Positions 40,661 to 49,379 of a stretch of 64,000 nucleotides of DNA are shown here, one piece after another. Position numbers and translations under genes: made by a program. This DNA comes from Vulcanimicrobiota bacterium (GTDB lineage Bacteria; Vulcanimicrobiota; Vulcanimicrobiia; Vulcanimicrobiales; Vulcanimicrobiaceae): contig DAIDGX010000018.1 of assembly GCA_027452165.1 (NCBI GenBank), positions 1 to 64,000 of the forward strand, read 5' to 3'. Below the pieces are notes generated by a model, which saw nothing but the letters and a program-made list of their open reading frames with translations, was not told the origin of the DNA and made no database searches. Within the stretch, counting starts at the first letter, position 1. Every line of letters begins with the position of its first letter.

Positions 40661-41601
40661 GCAAGAGAAATAAGAAGATCGCCGTCGTCATGGGCGGTAG
40701 CAGCGCGGAACGTGAGATTTCGATCCAATCTGGATCGGGCGTGATGCGCGCGCTGCAGTCGCTCGGCTACGACGCGCAATCGCTCGATTTCGATGCGCGC
40801 TTCGTCGATGCGATTCGCGAGATCGCGCCCGACGCGGTTTTCAACGCGTTGCACGGGCCCGGCGGCGAAGATGGGCACGTCCAGGCGCTACTCGAGGTTC
40901 TGGGCATTCCCTACACCGGAAGCGGCGTCGAATCGTCGGCCCTCGCGATGGACAAACACCTCACGAAGAAGCTGCTGGCCGCCGAGGGTCTGCCGACCGC
41001 CGCCTGGGATGTGTTCGATCTCTCCGGCGGAACGCTGCCGCTATTGCCAGGCTCGCTTGATCTGCCGCTCGTAATCAAGCCGCGTTACGAAGGAAGCTCG
41101 CAGGGCGTCACGATCGTCCATACCCACGAACAATGGACGAGTGCCATGATCGCGGCCGCAAAGAACTACCCGCAGATCATGGCCGAGGAATATCTGGAAG
41201 GGCGCGAGTTTACGTGCGGGATTCTCGGTGAAGAAGCGCTCCCGGTCATCGAAATAGTATCAAACGTCGGTAATTTTTATACTTTTGATGCCAAATATGC
41301 GGCAGGCGGCAGCACGCACATCGTGCCCGCCAAGATCGACGAGGATCTTGCGGCCCGCCTGCAGATGCTCGCGCTCTCGCTGCATCGGCTGCTTGGCCTG
41401 CGCGACTACTCGCGCGCCGACTTCATCGTAACGAAGGAAGGCCGTCCGCACATCCTCGAGATCAACACGCTTCCGGGGCTCACGCCGACGAGTCTTTTAC
41501 CCGACGCGTGCGCGTCGGTCGGCATTTCGTACGAAGCATTGATCGATCGCCTCGTCGGCTACGCGCTCTCGCGCACCGACGCTCGCGAAGGAGTTTTCTA
41601 A
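40657..41601 (+). CDS. ddl: D-alanine:D-alanine ligase
   Basis: 314 residues, an ATP-grasp enzyme that makes the D-Ala-D-Ala dipeptide used by murF. N-terminal VVMGGSSAEREISIQSG, ALHGPGGEDGHVQALLEVLGIPYTGSGVESSALAMDK, LVIKPRYEGSSQGVTIV (ATP-grasp Lys and Ser-Ser loop), and C-terminal SRADFIVTKEGRPHILEINTLPGLTPTSLLP are all in place. It is the last gene of the tightly overlapping cluster that starts at mraZ. ftsQ, ftsA and ftsZ, which commonly follow, are absent here. Confidence 0.96.
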   Translation: MSKRNKKIAVVMGGSSAEREISIQSGSGVMRALQSLGYDAQSLDFDARFVDAIREIAPDAVFNALHGPGGEDGHVQALLEVLGIPYTGSGVESSALAMDKHLTKKLLAAEGLPTAAWDVFDLSGGTLPLLPGSLDLPLVIKPRYEGSSQGVTIVHTHEQWTSAMIAAAKNYPQIMAEEYLEGREFTCGILGEEALPVIEIVSNVGNFYTFDAKYAAGGSTHIVPAKIDEDLAARLQMLALSLHRLLGLRDYSRADFIVTKEGRPHILEINTLPGLTPTSLLPDACASVGISYEALIDRLVGYALSRTDAREGVF

Positions 41602-41646
41602 AGCCGAAGCCTACTCGTGCTGATAGGACTGCACGTGGAGGCATCG

Positions 41647-43590
41647 ATGAATCTTTTCCCGAGGCTGCGCCGGACTGTTCCGGTTGCGCTTCTCGCCGTA
41701 TGTATGGCCGGCGCCGGATCGTTGCGGGCACAAGCCGCAACCGATGACGGACTCGCCGTTTCTCTCGCGACGCAAAACAATCCGATGACGGTGGTGCTCG
41801 ACGAGCGCACCGCACCGCGCGGCTTTGCGTATTCGCATATGACGATTCCGGTGAAGCCGGGACCGTTTACGATCGACTATCCGGAATGGATTCCGGGTGA
41901 ACATGGCCCGACCGGTCCGCTGCATGACGTTTCTCAACTCGTCGTCACGGGGAACGGCCAAACGATTCCATGGCATCGCGATCAGGTGGATATGTACGCA
42001 TTCCATCTGAACATTCCGCAAGGCGTCAGCACGATCGACGTTAACTTCACCGTGTTGCTGAACACGACGAACAACTTCACCGACGGCGTGATGGCGACGC
42101 GTAACATCATGGTTGGTAACTGGAACCGCTATATTTTCTACCAGCGCAACATCGACAACACGAAGTACTTCGTGAAGGCGACGCTGATTCTGCCGAACCG
42201 CTGGGATTATGCAAGCGCTCTACCGGTGGAGTCGCGCAGCGGGCAAGAGATCAAATTCAAGACCGTGTCGCTGGAGACGCTGGTCGATTCGCCGACCGAT
42301 TCCGGCCGCTATTATCGCCACATCCTCACCTGGCAGCAGGGCAAATATAAGACGTGGCTCGATCTCTTTGCCGACCACCCCGAAGATCTGAAGGTTCCGC
42401 CAAAACTGCTCGCGGCGTACAAGCGTCTCACGCCCGAAGCAATCGCCCTCTACGGTGGGCACCATTGGAACGTCTATCACTCGGAACTCACCCTGAGCGA
42501 TTTGATTCCCGGACAAGGTATCGAACATCATCAGTCGAGCGATGACCGCGCCGGCGATGACTTCATGACCAATCCGCTCAAGCAGCTCGTCGGCGGTGAT
42601 CTGCTGCCGCATGAGTTTTCGCACTCGTGGAACGGAAAGTATCGTCGCCCGTTCGATCTGCAACAGCCGAACTTCAATCAGCCGCACCCCGAGCACACCG
42701 AGCTGCTCTGGCAGTATGAAGGCATGAACCAGTACATGGGCGACCTGCTCGCCTTCCGTACCGGAATCAAGGGAACGGCGAAGGATTACCCCGAGTATCT
42801 TGCCGCGATCTACTCGCAGATGGCGAACGAACCCGGCCGCAAGACCGAGCCGATCATCGATCTGACGACCGGCGCGCCGTACTTCTACGCCACGGGCGGA
42901 GCCTACGGCTCGCTGCGCCGAAGCGCCGGTGATTTCTACACCGAAGGCGAGTTGATGTGGCTCGACGTCGATACGATCATCCGTACGCTGACCCACGGTA
43001 AGAAATCGATCGACACCTACACCAAGCTCTTCGCCGGCGGGGTTTCGTCGCCGAAGGTGGTTACCTACACGCGTGCCGACATCGAGCACTATCTGAACGA
43101 AGTCGTTCCGTACAACTGGCACGGCTTCTTCCAGAAATACGTGTACTCCATCGCGCCGAAGCCGCCCACGGGCGAACTCGCGCGTGCCGGCTATCGCCTG
43201 GTGTACAACGACAAACCCAACAAGTACGTAAGTGCCTACGAGACGCTCAGGCACTTCATTGACTCATGGAACGATGTGGGTCTCGATCTCTCTGACGCCG
43301 GCAACGTCGGCGACGTGCGTGAGGGTTCGGCTGCGTGGAACGCGGGCTTCGGTGTCGGCATGAAGATCGTCGCGGTGAACAACCGCGCGTTCTCGCCCGC
43401 CATCTGGAATGCCGCGGTGAAAGCGACATCGGCGAGCACGACGCCGATGGACCTCTTGGTCAATCAAGATGGTCACTACAGCGATCTGATCGTGCACTAC
43501 ACCGGTGGCCAGAAAATTCCGCATCTCGTGCGTATCAAGGGCACGCACGACATGCTGATGGACATCATGCGCCCGCACGCGAAGAAATAA
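41647..43590 (+). CDS. M61 (glycyl aminopeptidase-like) metallopeptidase with PDZ domain, first copy
   Basis: 647 residues, signal peptide (VALLAVCMAGAGSLRAQA) then the N-terminal beta domain, catalytic domain and a C-terminal PDZ. The zinc motif H322-E-F-S-H326 is followed by WNGKYRRP and the third ligand Glu358 in LLWQYEGMNQYMG. The PDZ domain (about 535-625) has NVGDVREGSAAWNAGFGVGMKIVAVNN. M61 peptidases of this design are periplasmic or secreted and cut short peptides. ATG 41647 has GGAGG 8 bases upstream. The gene lies 45 bases after ddl and may read on from the wall operon. The next gene is a close paralogue. Confidence 0.88.
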   Translation: MNLFPRLRRTVPVALLAVCMAGAGSLRAQAATDDGLAVSLATQNNPMTVVLDERTAPRGFAYSHMTIPVKPGPFTIDYPEWIPGEHGPTGPLHDVSQLVVTGNGQTIPWHRDQVDMYAFHLNIPQGVSTIDVNFTVLLNTTNNFTDGVMATRNIMVGNWNRYIFYQRNIDNTKYFVKATLILPNRWDYASALPVESRSGQEIKFKTVSLETLVDSPTDSGRYYRHILTWQQGKYKTWLDLFADHPEDLKVPPKLLAAYKRLTPEAIALYGGHHWNVYHSELTLSDLIPGQGIEHHQSSDDRAGDDFMTNPLKQLVGGDLLPHEFSHSWNGKYRRPFDLQQPNFNQPHPEHTELLWQYEGMNQYMGDLLAFRTGIKGTAKDYPEYLAAIYSQMANEPGRKTEPIIDLTTGAPYFYATGGAYGSLRRSAGDFYTEGELMWLDVDTIIRTLTHGKKSIDTYTKLFAGGVSSPKVVTYTRADIEHYLNEVVPYNWHGFFQKYVYSIAPKPPTGELARAGYRLVYNDKPNKYVSAYETLRHFIDSWNDVGLDLSDAGNVGDVREGSAAWNAGFGVGMKIVAVNNRAFSPAIWNAAVKATSASTTPMDLLVNQDGHYSDLIVHYTGGQKIPHLVRIKGTHDMLMDIMRPHAKK

Positions 43591-43603
43591 CATGGGAGCC
43601 ACG

Positions 43604-45514
43604 ATGAAAAATCTCTTGCTGGGGGCCGTGGCGGCGCTCGCCGTCACGCTCATGGGCGCCGATTCGCTCGATGCACCGCTCGCGACGCAAGCCAATCCGA
43701 TGACGATCGTGCTCGATGCGACGAAGGCTCCGCTCGGTCTCGCGACGACACGCATGACCATTCCGGTGAAACCGGGACCGTTCACGCTGGATTTCCCAGA
43801 GTGGATTCCTGGAGAACACAGCGCGAGTGGCCCGCTCAACGTTATCTCCGAACTGCGCATGAGCGCGAACGGAAAGCCGATCGAATGGCATCGCGATCAA
43901 GTTGATCTCTATGCCTTCCACATCGACGTGCCGCAAGGCGTCTCGACGGTGAACGTGGAGTTTCGCGCCCTGCTCAACGGGCCGGCCAGCGGCACGATGG
44001 CGACGCGAAACATCATGGTTGGAAACTGGAACCGTTTCCTGTTCTACCAGCGCAACATCAACAACGAAGATTACTACGTCAAGGCGAGCATGATCATGCC
44101 GCACGGCTGGGATTTCGCCTCAGCGCTCCCGGTGGTGTCGCGCAACGGCGACCGCGTCGATTTCGGCGAGGTGACGCTTGAAACGCTCGTGGATTCCCCG
44201 ACCGACATCGGCCGTTACGTCAAGCATTACACGCTCTACAAGACGCCGCACGGCGCGACGATGTATCTCGACCTATTTGCGGATTCACCCGACGATCTGA
44301 AGATCAAGCCCAAGGTGATCGACGCCTACAAGCGCCTCGCGCCCGAGGCCATCGCGCTCTACGGCGGACATCATTGGAACGTCTATCACGCCGAACTCAC
44401 CTTGAGCGACGCGATCGGTTTCGAGGGTATCGAGCACCATCAGTCGAGCGACGATCGCGCGCCGGGCAATTTCATGACCTCGCCACTCATGCAAAAGCTC
44501 GACGGCGACTTGATCCCGCACGAGTTCTCGCACTCGTGGAACGGCAAATATCGCCGGCCCTTCGATCTGCAGCAGCCGAACTTCAACCTGCCCTACCCCG
44601 AACACACGGAGCTCTTGTGGCAGTACGAGGGCATGAATCAATACATGGGCGACCTGCTCTCGTTCCGTTCGGGCATTCGTAATCCGAAGGAATATCCGGA
44701 GTTCTTGGCCGCGCTGTATGCAAACCTGGCATACGAACCCGGTCGCGACACGACGCCGATCATCGACGTGACGACCGGCGCGCCATACTACTACACCGAC
44801 GGGCGTGGAGTGTATCCGAGCCTGCGGCGCAACGCCGGCGATTTCTACACCGAAGGCGAACTCATGTGGCTCGATGCGGATACGATCATCCGCACGCTCT
44901 CGCACGGCAAGAAGTCGCTCGACGACTACACCAAGCTCTTTGCGGGCGGCGTTTCGTCGCCGAAGGTGGTAACCTACACGCGGGCCGACATCGAGCACTA
45001 CCTGAACGAAGTCGTTCCGTACGATTGGCACGCGTTCTTCCAACGCTGGGTGTACTCGATCGCTCCGCAACCGCCCACGAACGAACTTGCGCGCGCGGGA
45101 TTCAAGCTCGTCTTCACCGATAAGCCCAACATCTTCGCGTCGGGTCGCGGTGGCGCGTCGCGTTCGGTCAACGCCTGGTTTGACGTCGGTACACGTTTAG
45201 CCGGCAACGGCAACGTGTTCGACGTGCGCGAAGGCTCAGCGGCATGGAAGGCCGGGCTCGCACCCGGCATGCAGATCGTTGCCGTCGATGCGCGTGCGTT
45301 CTCACCAAAGGCGTGGAACGACGCGGTCACGGCGGCAAAGGGATCGACGGCGCCGATCGAGTTGATCGTGAAGCAGGCGGGATACTTCTCGCGCATGCAG
45401 ATCGACTACCACGACGGCATCAAGTTCCCGCATCTGGTGCGCATCAAGGGCACGCCCAACATGCTTGCCAAGATCATGGCGCCGCACGGGCCGGAGGCGC
45501 ACGCGACGAAGTAG
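43604..45514 (+). CDS. M61 metallopeptidase with PDZ domain, second copy
   Basis: 636 residues, co-linear with the previous gene over its whole length and sharing long identical stretches around the active site (HEFSHSWNGKYRRPFDLQQP, starting at H306) and FAGGVSSPKVVTYTRADIEH. Signal peptide MKNLLLGAVAALAVTLMGADS. PDZ near 525-615 (NVFDVREGSAAWKAGLAPGM). All zinc ligands are kept, so both copies should be active. It differs mainly in the N-terminal beta domain and the GAPYYYTDGRGVYPS loop, suggesting split substrate preference after tandem duplication. ATG 43604 has GGGAG 6 bases upstream; the spacing to copy one is 13 bases. Confidence 0.88.
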   Translation: MKNLLLGAVAALAVTLMGADSLDAPLATQANPMTIVLDATKAPLGLATTRMTIPVKPGPFTLDFPEWIPGEHSASGPLNVISELRMSANGKPIEWHRDQVDLYAFHIDVPQGVSTVNVEFRALLNGPASGTMATRNIMVGNWNRFLFYQRNINNEDYYVKASMIMPHGWDFASALPVVSRNGDRVDFGEVTLETLVDSPTDIGRYVKHYTLYKTPHGATMYLDLFADSPDDLKIKPKVIDAYKRLAPEAIALYGGHHWNVYHAELTLSDAIGFEGIEHHQSSDDRAPGNFMTSPLMQKLDGDLIPHEFSHSWNGKYRRPFDLQQPNFNLPYPEHTELLWQYEGMNQYMGDLLSFRSGIRNPKEYPEFLAALYANLAYEPGRDTTPIIDVTTGAPYYYTDGRGVYPSLRRNAGDFYTEGELMWLDADTIIRTLSHGKKSLDDYTKLFAGGVSSPKVVTYTRADIEHYLNEVVPYDWHAFFQRWVYSIAPQPPTNELARAGFKLVFTDKPNIFASGRGGASRSVNAWFDVGTRLAGNGNVFDVREGSAAWKAGLAPGMQIVAVDARAFSPKAWNDAVTAAKGSTAPIELIVKQAGYFSRMQIDYHDGIKFPHLVRIKGTPNMLAKIMAPHGPEAHATK

Positions 45515-45534
45515 CGCGTTAGCACCCGAAGCAG

Positions 45535-45568
45535 AAAGGGGCGCCGGCCGTAATGGTCGGCGCCCTTT
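45535..45568 (+). terminator. Hairpin after the M61 pair
   Basis: Long GC-rich stem (AAAGGGGCGCCGGCC against GGTCGGCGCCCTTT with one mismatch or bulge), 21 bases after the second M61 stop. There is no T-run, so it is a probable but atypical terminator and closes the region that begins with the dcw cluster. Confidence 0.6.
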
Positions 45569-45631
45569 GCCATCTTGGCGGGCTTTGAAATCGGGTTTCT
45601 ACATGTCCGCAGGGGGGTACAAAAGTCGGAG

Positions 45632-45685
45632 GGAGGCGCGTTCCGGCGCCTCCTCAAACTTCTACTAGCCGCCGCTGCACGGCGG
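45632..45685 (+). promoter_or_regulatory. Two hairpins in the leader of the citrate synthase gene
   Basis: An 8-bp perfect stem (45632-45639 with 45646-45653, GGAGGCGC/GCGCCTCC) is followed by a 6-bp stem (45669-45674 with 45680-45685, CCGCCG/CGGCGG). The second ends 7 bases before the ribosome site GGAGG (45693). The first stem contains its own GGAGG. Role unknown. Confidence 0.4.
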
Positions 45686-45702
45686 ATATGTTGGAGGAAC
45701 AC

Positions 45703-46872
45703 TTGTCTAGTTTGGTTGTCGATCGTGGACTCGAGGGCGTCGTCGTCGGGTCAACGGTTCTGAGTAACGTTGAAGGCAACGTCGGCCGTCTTACCTACCG
45801 TGGCTACGATATTGACGACCTCGCGCCGAACGCGTCGTTCGAAGAGACCGCGCATCTGCTATTGTACGGACACCTCCCCACGCAGGATGAACTCGACGCC
45901 TTCAAGCGCGAACTCGCGTCGCGACGTGCGCTTCCCGAGCCGCTGATCGCTGCGATGCAGAACGTGCCGAAGACGGCGTGGCCAATGGACGTGTTACGCA
46001 CGATCGTGAGCGGCCTGGCTCTCTTCGTTCCCGTGAACAACAAGGGCGAGCACGTTTCCGACGTACACAGTGCGATCGAACTGATCGCGAAGATGACGAC
46101 GATTTTGTCGGCGTGGGATCGCATTCGCCGCGGGCTCGATCCGGTCGAGCCGCGCGCCGACCTCTCGCACGCGGCAAACTTCTTGTACATGCGAACCGGC
46201 AAGGTGCCAAGCGAGATCGAGGAGGATGCGATCGATACCTATCTGGTGTTGCTCGCCGACCACTCGTATAACGCATCGACGTTCTCCGCGCGCGTCACGG
46301 CATCGACCCGTGCCGATATCTACGCTGCCGCGACGTCGGCACTCGCGACGCTCACCGGCGATCTGCACGGCGGCGCTGCGAGCGCGTCGTACAATAATCT
46401 GGTGGCGATCGGCAAACCCGAAAAAGCTGAACAGTTCGTGCGCGACGAACTAGCCAAGGGCAACCGCATCATGGGGATGGGGCATCGCGAGTATCGCGTG
46501 CGCGATCCGCGCGCGAAGCATCTCGAAGCCATCGCGAAACGTTTGTCCGAACACGTCGGCAACAGCGTATGGTATCCGATCGCGCGCGAACTCGAAGATG
46601 CGAGCCAGCGAATTCTTCAAGAGGCAAAGCCCGATCGCAAGATCTACGCGAACGTCGATTTCTACACGGCGCCGGTGCTCGCCGATCTCGGTATGCCGGG
46701 CGATGAGTTCACATGTCTCTTTGCGTGCGGACGCATCGCGGGCTGGAGCGCGCACATCCTCGAGCAATTGCATGACAACCGGCTGATTCGACCGCAGGCA
46801 ACCTACGTGGGGCCGCCGCCGGGGCCGTTCGTTCCGATCGAAGCGCGCACCGCAACCGCTGTCGGCGCGTAG
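45703..46872 (+). CDS. gltA: Citrate synthase
   Basis: About 389 residues of the shorter citrate/2-methylcitrate synthase type, condensing acetyl-CoA and oxaloacetate. Catalytic motifs: LHGGAASASYNN (first His), GMGHREYRVRDPRAKHL (second His), and YANVDFYTAPVLADLGMP with the catalytic Asp. N-terminal GRLTYRGYDIDDLA and substrate loop residues are typical. I favour TTG 45703, which has GGAGG 5 bases upstream; ATG 45688 in the same frame has no ribosome site and would overlap it. 2-methylcitrate synthase activity cannot be excluded, but no prp genes are adjacent. Confidence 0.93.
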   Translation: MSSLVVDRGLEGVVVGSTVLSNVEGNVGRLTYRGYDIDDLAPNASFEETAHLLLYGHLPTQDELDAFKRELASRRALPEPLIAAMQNVPKTAWPMDVLRTIVSGLALFVPVNNKGEHVSDVHSAIELIAKMTTILSAWDRIRRGLDPVEPRADLSHAANFLYMRTGKVPSEIEEDAIDTYLVLLADHSYNASTFSARVTASTRADIYAAATSALATLTGDLHGGAASASYNNLVAIGKPEKAEQFVRDELAKGNRIMGMGHREYRVRDPRAKHLEAIAKRLSEHVGNSVWYPIARELEDASQRILQEAKPDRKIYANVDFYTAPVLADLGMPGDEFTCLFACGRIAGWSAHILEQLHDNRLIRPQATYVGPPPGPFVPIEARTATAVGA

Positions 46873-46887
46873 CGCGCCTCCGCGTTC

Positions 46888-48141
46888 TTACGGAGCCGAC
46901 GTCGCCTTCGGGTGCGGCGTCGGCTTCGGCGTTTCATGATGCGTTGCGCGCGGCACCGGTCGCGGTACGACGATGGGTCGCGGTACGACGATGGGTCTCG
47001 GTATGACGATGGGTCGCGGTATGCGCGGAGGCGTGGCCGTGGGATGCGGGAACGGCGTGCGGCGCGGACCGGGGAACGGCGGCACGGTAGGGTGCGGATG
47101 AGGTGGCGCGGGTGTGCGGCGTGGTCCCGGCGGTAGCGGAATGCGCGTTGGCGTCGCTGTTGGGTAGGGCGTCGGAGTTGGCTGTGGCGCCGGCGTCGGT
47201 TGCGGCTCCCGGTACCGGCGGTGATCAGGCAGAATCGTCACGAAGGTGGGATATTGCGTGTAGGTCACGCTTCCGTCGGGCGCCACGAACATCGCACTCA
47301 CCGGGCACGAGTAGCGTTCGTCCGTCTCTTGCGTGGGAAGCGTGCCGCTATAGAACGGGGATTGCGGTACCGACCAGAGCTCGTACTGCCACGGTGACGA
47401 GCAGATGAATGCGTAGGCCGTGCCGTTCGGCGGCGCAACGAGTTGTACGTTGAGCGCGTTCCCGCCGCGAATCCAGTCTTGCCATACGTTCAACTGCAAT
47501 GGCGAGAGCGTGTTGTATCCGGGATACGATGCACCGTAGCCGAGATCGGGGCTTGGTGGCTGCGTCGTTTCGAATTGCCAGGCTTCGTGGAATGGCGTGC
47601 CATCGCTCGCGGTACCGTCGATGACGACGTCGTGGGGGCCGGGCTGCAAGCCGCGGCGCGGGATGAACGTCACGTATACGCCGTCATAGTTCGCAAGCGA
47701 CGAATAATCGATGCCATCGAGGCGCAGATGCAGCGTTTGAATGAAGACGTCGGGAGCGAGGGAGATGCTCGCGGCTATTGTGGGATAGGCGCTTGCAACG
47801 CGCGAGTTCGGCAACGGGCGCAAGCCCGTCACGGGGATCGGGCTCGACGATGGTAGCGGTGCGACGGCGCCATGCCGCGGCGTGTACACGCTCACCACAT
47901 GGTCGTGGCCGTCGTAATATACCGACGCCCCGAGAATTCCGGCGGCCGTGCGAATCGGCACGAAGGTACGGCCCGCGACGATGCGCGAGTCCTTGAGGTG
48001 CCCTTGCGGCAGCGGTACGTGCACCGCATCGAAGATGGCGCGCATCGGTACGAGAACGTGGCCGCGCTCGTTGAGCGCGATCGTCTGTAGAACGCGATCG
48101 TTGACGGTAACGCGGATGGCCGGTGGCGCTGCGCTTATCAT
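46888..48141 (-). CDS. Stalk-domain (copper amine oxidase N-like) protein with long Pro-rich tail
   Basis: 417 residues. The N-terminus is a stalk domain: IRVTVNDRVLQTIALNERGHVLVPMRAIFDAV, then GRTFVPIRTAAGILGASVYYD. A beta-rich middle region (about 110-310) has a single Cys pair (CSS and SCPV). The last about 100 residues are low-complexity Pro/Arg/Thr with runs such as RPIVVPRPIVIP, encoded by an 18-bp tandem repeat. Such proteins are usually exported and wall-associated, yet no signal peptide is visible from ATG 48141 or any upstream in-frame start. It follows alr on the same strand after 42 bases. Confidence 0.7.
   Translation of the reverse strand: MISAAPPAIRVTVNDRVLQTIALNERGHVLVPMRAIFDAVHVPLPQGHLKDSRIVAGRTFVPIRTAAGILGASVYYDGHDHVVSVYTPRHGAVAPLPSSSPIPVTGLRPLPNSRVASAYPTIAASISLAPDVFIQTLHLRLDGIDYSSLANYDGVYVTFIPRRGLQPGPHDVVIDGTASDGTPFHEAWQFETTQPPSPDLGYGASYPGYNTLSPLQLNVWQDWIRGGNALNVQLVAPPNGTAYAFICSSPWQYELWSVPQSPFYSGTLPTQETDERYSCPVSAMFVAPDGSVTYTQYPTFVTILPDHRRYREPQPTPAPQPTPTPYPTATPTRIPLPPGPRRTPAPPHPHPTVPPFPGPRRTPFPHPTATPPRIPRPIVIPRPIVVPRPIVVPRPVPRATHHETPKPTPHPKATSAP
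46958..47023. repeat. 18-bp tandem repeat inside the stalk-protein gene
   Basis: Three full units (46958-46975, 46976-46993, 46994-47011) and a partial fourth. Units 1 and 2 are identical, GGTCGCGGTACGACGATG; unit 3 differs at two positions. Being a multiple of three, copy-number change keeps the frame and only lengthens the Pro-Ile/Val-Val-Pro-Arg tail. Confidence 0.9.
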
Positions 48142-48183
48142 GTCCCTCGATCGAGCAACGCGAGCGCGTGCCGATTGGTTCCT

Positions 48184-49317
48184 TCAGGCGTCTTCGCTGA
48201 TGCGGGTGAGGGTGCTTGGGAGGCGCGTGACGATCTCGTAGTTGATCGTGTCGGCCCAGAGCGCCCAATCGTCGGCGCTCAGCTCGGCTGCTCCGTCGCG
48301 GCCGATCAGCGTCACGAGCGATCCCGCGCGCGCCTGTGGTGCGGCGCTCACGTCGAGCACGCACATGTTCATGGCGACGCGGCCCACGATCGGCGCGCGC
48401 ACGCCATCGACGAGAAATGCGCCGCGGTTGGAAAACGCGCGTGGAATGCCATCCGCATAGCCGAGCGGTATCACGCCGACGCGCATCGCGCGCGGCGCAT
48501 GGAAGGTGGTGCCATAACCAATTGCCGCGCCAGCCTCGACGATGCGCGTGGCGATGAGCTTCGTCTCGTAGCGCAGCGCCGGTTGGAGATCGAGCGCGCC
48601 GCCGTTGAGGGCTGCGCGCGTTTGGGCCGAGGGCCACAGGCCGTAGAGCGCGATGCCGAAGCGGCACATGTCGAGTCGCGTCTGCGGCCACAGCATCGCC
48701 GCCGCCGATGCCGCGATATGACGAATCGGGCGCGCGCCGTGGGAGGCGAGAATCGGCTCGGCGTGGGTGTAGGCTTTGGTAAAGCGCTCGAGTTGGTAGG
48801 TGGTGTAGGGCGAGTCGATCTCTTCGGCGGCAGCGAGATGCGAGAAGATGCCCGCCATCTCGAGCTCCCCGACGTGCGCGTAGGTCTCCACGGCATCGGG
48901 AAGATCGGCCGCCTCGAGCCCGAGGCGATGCAGACCCGTGTTGACCTTCACGTGCACCCGCACGCGCGTGTGGTGCCGGCGGGCAGCCGCGGCGAGATCG
49001 CGCAGGTATGCGTTCGTGTTCCAAAGAGCGAGCTCGGCTTTGGCGTCGAGCGCGGCGTCGAGCATCTCGGGTTCAACAGGCCCGAGCACGAGGATCGGCG
49101 CCGTGATGCCGCCCGCGCGCAACTCGCACGCCTCCCCGGCGGAGTACACGCAGAGCATCGCGGCGTACGGCTCGACAGCGCGCGCCGTGGCCACGCTGCC
49201 GTGGCCGTAGGCGTTGCCCTTCACGACGAAGGCCGCGCGCGCGCCGCCCGCAAGCGTGCGCAGGATCTGCGCGTTCGCGCGCAGGGCGGGCAGCGAGATA
49301 CGAAGTGAGCCGATCAC
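48184..49317 (-). CDS. alr: Alanine racemase
   Basis: 377 residues, PLP enzyme that makes D-alanine for Ddl and peptidoglycan. The PLP Lys is in AFVVKGNAYGHG (near 33). The conserved barrel segments VHVKVNTGLHRLGL and MAGIFSHLAAAEE are present. So are CRFGIALYGLWPS, RVGVIPLGYADGI, and, in the C-terminal beta domain, the catalytic Tyr region GAAIGYGTTF and VAMNMCVLDVS. It complements the wall-precursor genes although it lies 7 kb from ddl. It is divergent from the sarcosine-oxidase-like gene with 62 bases between start codons. Confidence 0.95.
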   Translation of the reverse strand: MIGSLRISLPALRANAQILRTLAGGARAAFVVKGNAYGHGSVATARAVEPYAAMLCVYSAGEACELRAGGITAPILVLGPVEPEMLDAALDAKAELALWNTNAYLRDLAAAARRHHTRVRVHVKVNTGLHRLGLEAADLPDAVETYAHVGELEMAGIFSHLAAAEEIDSPYTTYQLERFTKAYTHAEPILASHGARPIRHIAASAAAMLWPQTRLDMCRFGIALYGLWPSAQTRAALNGGALDLQPALRYETKLIATRIVEAGAAIGYGTTFHAPRAMRVGVIPLGYADGIPRAFSNRGAFLVDGVRAPIVGRVAMNMCVLDVSAAPQARAGSLVTLIGRDGAAELSADDWALWADTINYEIVTRLPSTLTRISEDA

Positions 49318-49379
49318 GTGTGCGCAGTTCGGCGGCGCCTTGGCGGGTCCCGGCGCGCCGGAGCGAGGAAGAGTACGGC

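Noticed and set aside
46958-47023. Possible CRISPR array
   Set aside because: Direct 18-bp tandem repeats without spacers, in frame within a Pro-rich protein tail.
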